From Lactococcus garvieae (GTDB taxonomy: Bacteria; Bacillota; Bacilli; Lactobacillales; Streptococcaceae), in NCBI RefSeq assembly GCF_016758115.1, contig NZ_WIVG01000009.1:1-56822 (forward strand): a DNA stretch of 56,822 nucleotides, given 5' to 3'. This document shows, one piece after another, positions 56,641-56,822 of this stretch. Positions within the stretch are counted from its first letter, which is position 1. Each line of letters starts with the position of its first letter. The notes beneath the pieces were generated by a model that was given only the letters and a program-made list of their open reading frames with translations, was not told the origin of the DNA and did not search any database. A program made the position numbers and the translations under genes.

Positions 56641-56671
56641 GCGTCAGATGGAGTAGATCTGATGCTTTTTT
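56641..56671 (+). terminator. Terminator after the small membrane protein gene
   Basis: GCGTCAGAT / ATCTGATGC (one G-T pair) with a 7-nt loop and six T. The remaining sequence to the window end shows no gene. Confidence 0.8.
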
Positions 56672-56822
56672 GAGTCGATAAGATTACTGAACGCCTATTT
56701 TTTCTCATCAAACACTCATTTCATTTGACCTTTTTTTTTTTTATACTACAGACTCAGAAAGTAGACGTAACATTAGAAATATATATGTAATGAAAATCTA
56801 AAAGTACAGGTTACGTCAAAGG

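Overview
The window looks like a chromosomal segment of a low-GC lactic acid coccus, most likely Lactococcus or a close relative in the Streptococcaceae. This is inferred from gene content and protein flavour: alpha-acetolactate decarboxylase, MurT/GatD, Rgg-type and PRD-type regulators, CcpA-style cre sites, LPxTG surface proteins, an ISL3-family element and a Streptococcus-like type II-A CRISPR-Cas locus. No rRNA or tRNA gene was recognised.

Layout. 1-7.3 kb: the 3' end of a large surface protein, a DAO-type FAD oxidoreductase, a short RNase R, an ISL3-type insertion sequence with a nonsense codon in its transposase, and a secreted bacteriocin-like protein with a small membrane partner. 7.3-14 kb: NAD biosynthesis (nadD, pncB, a GNAT gene, nadE) interrupted by a BspA-like LPxTG adhesin. 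14-21.4 kb: an ABC exporter-type pair, murT-gatD, queH and aldC. 21.7-29.2 kb: complete type II-A CRISPR-Cas (cas9, antisense tracrRNA, cas1, cas2, csn2, array with 12 spacers). 29.5-34.9 kb: a lactose/cellobiose-type PTS operon with a GH1 enzyme and a LicR-like activator. 35-40.6 kb: lepA, an Rgg regulator and an LPxTG protein with InlB-like repeats. 40.6-41.5 kb: a gene-poor scar with a large palindrome and a decayed ABC ATPase. 41.5-52.7 kb: a large catabolic locus. 52.8 kb to the end: a GLUG-repeat LPxTG protein and a 43-residue membrane protein.

The most unusual part is 41.5-52.7 kb. A GlpP-type antiterminator gene leads an OpuC/OpuB-type quaternary-amine ABC transporter. It is followed by a second unit: MFS transporter, AGPS/GlcD-like FAD oxidase, EtfB, EtfA, SDR and FGGY kinase. 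From memory, this set of families matches the poorly understood ygcP-QR-S-U-W-E genes of E. coli. The second unit starts with a strong promoter, a near-perfect cre site and an 18-bp leader terminator, which is where a GlpP-type protein would be expected to act. I infer a CcpA-repressed, substrate-induced pathway that oxidises and phosphorylates a small, possibly glycerol-related or choline-related, hydroxylated compound. The substrate cannot be read from the sequence.

Other points: the tracrRNA is encoded antisense between cas9 and cas1, with its promoter against the cas1 start; one CRISPR spacer is an almost perfect inverted repeat; the GH1 enzyme has Gln in place of the acid/base Glu, as plant myrosinases do; and four genes have a -10 box 6-8 nt before the start codon, suggesting leaderless mRNAs.
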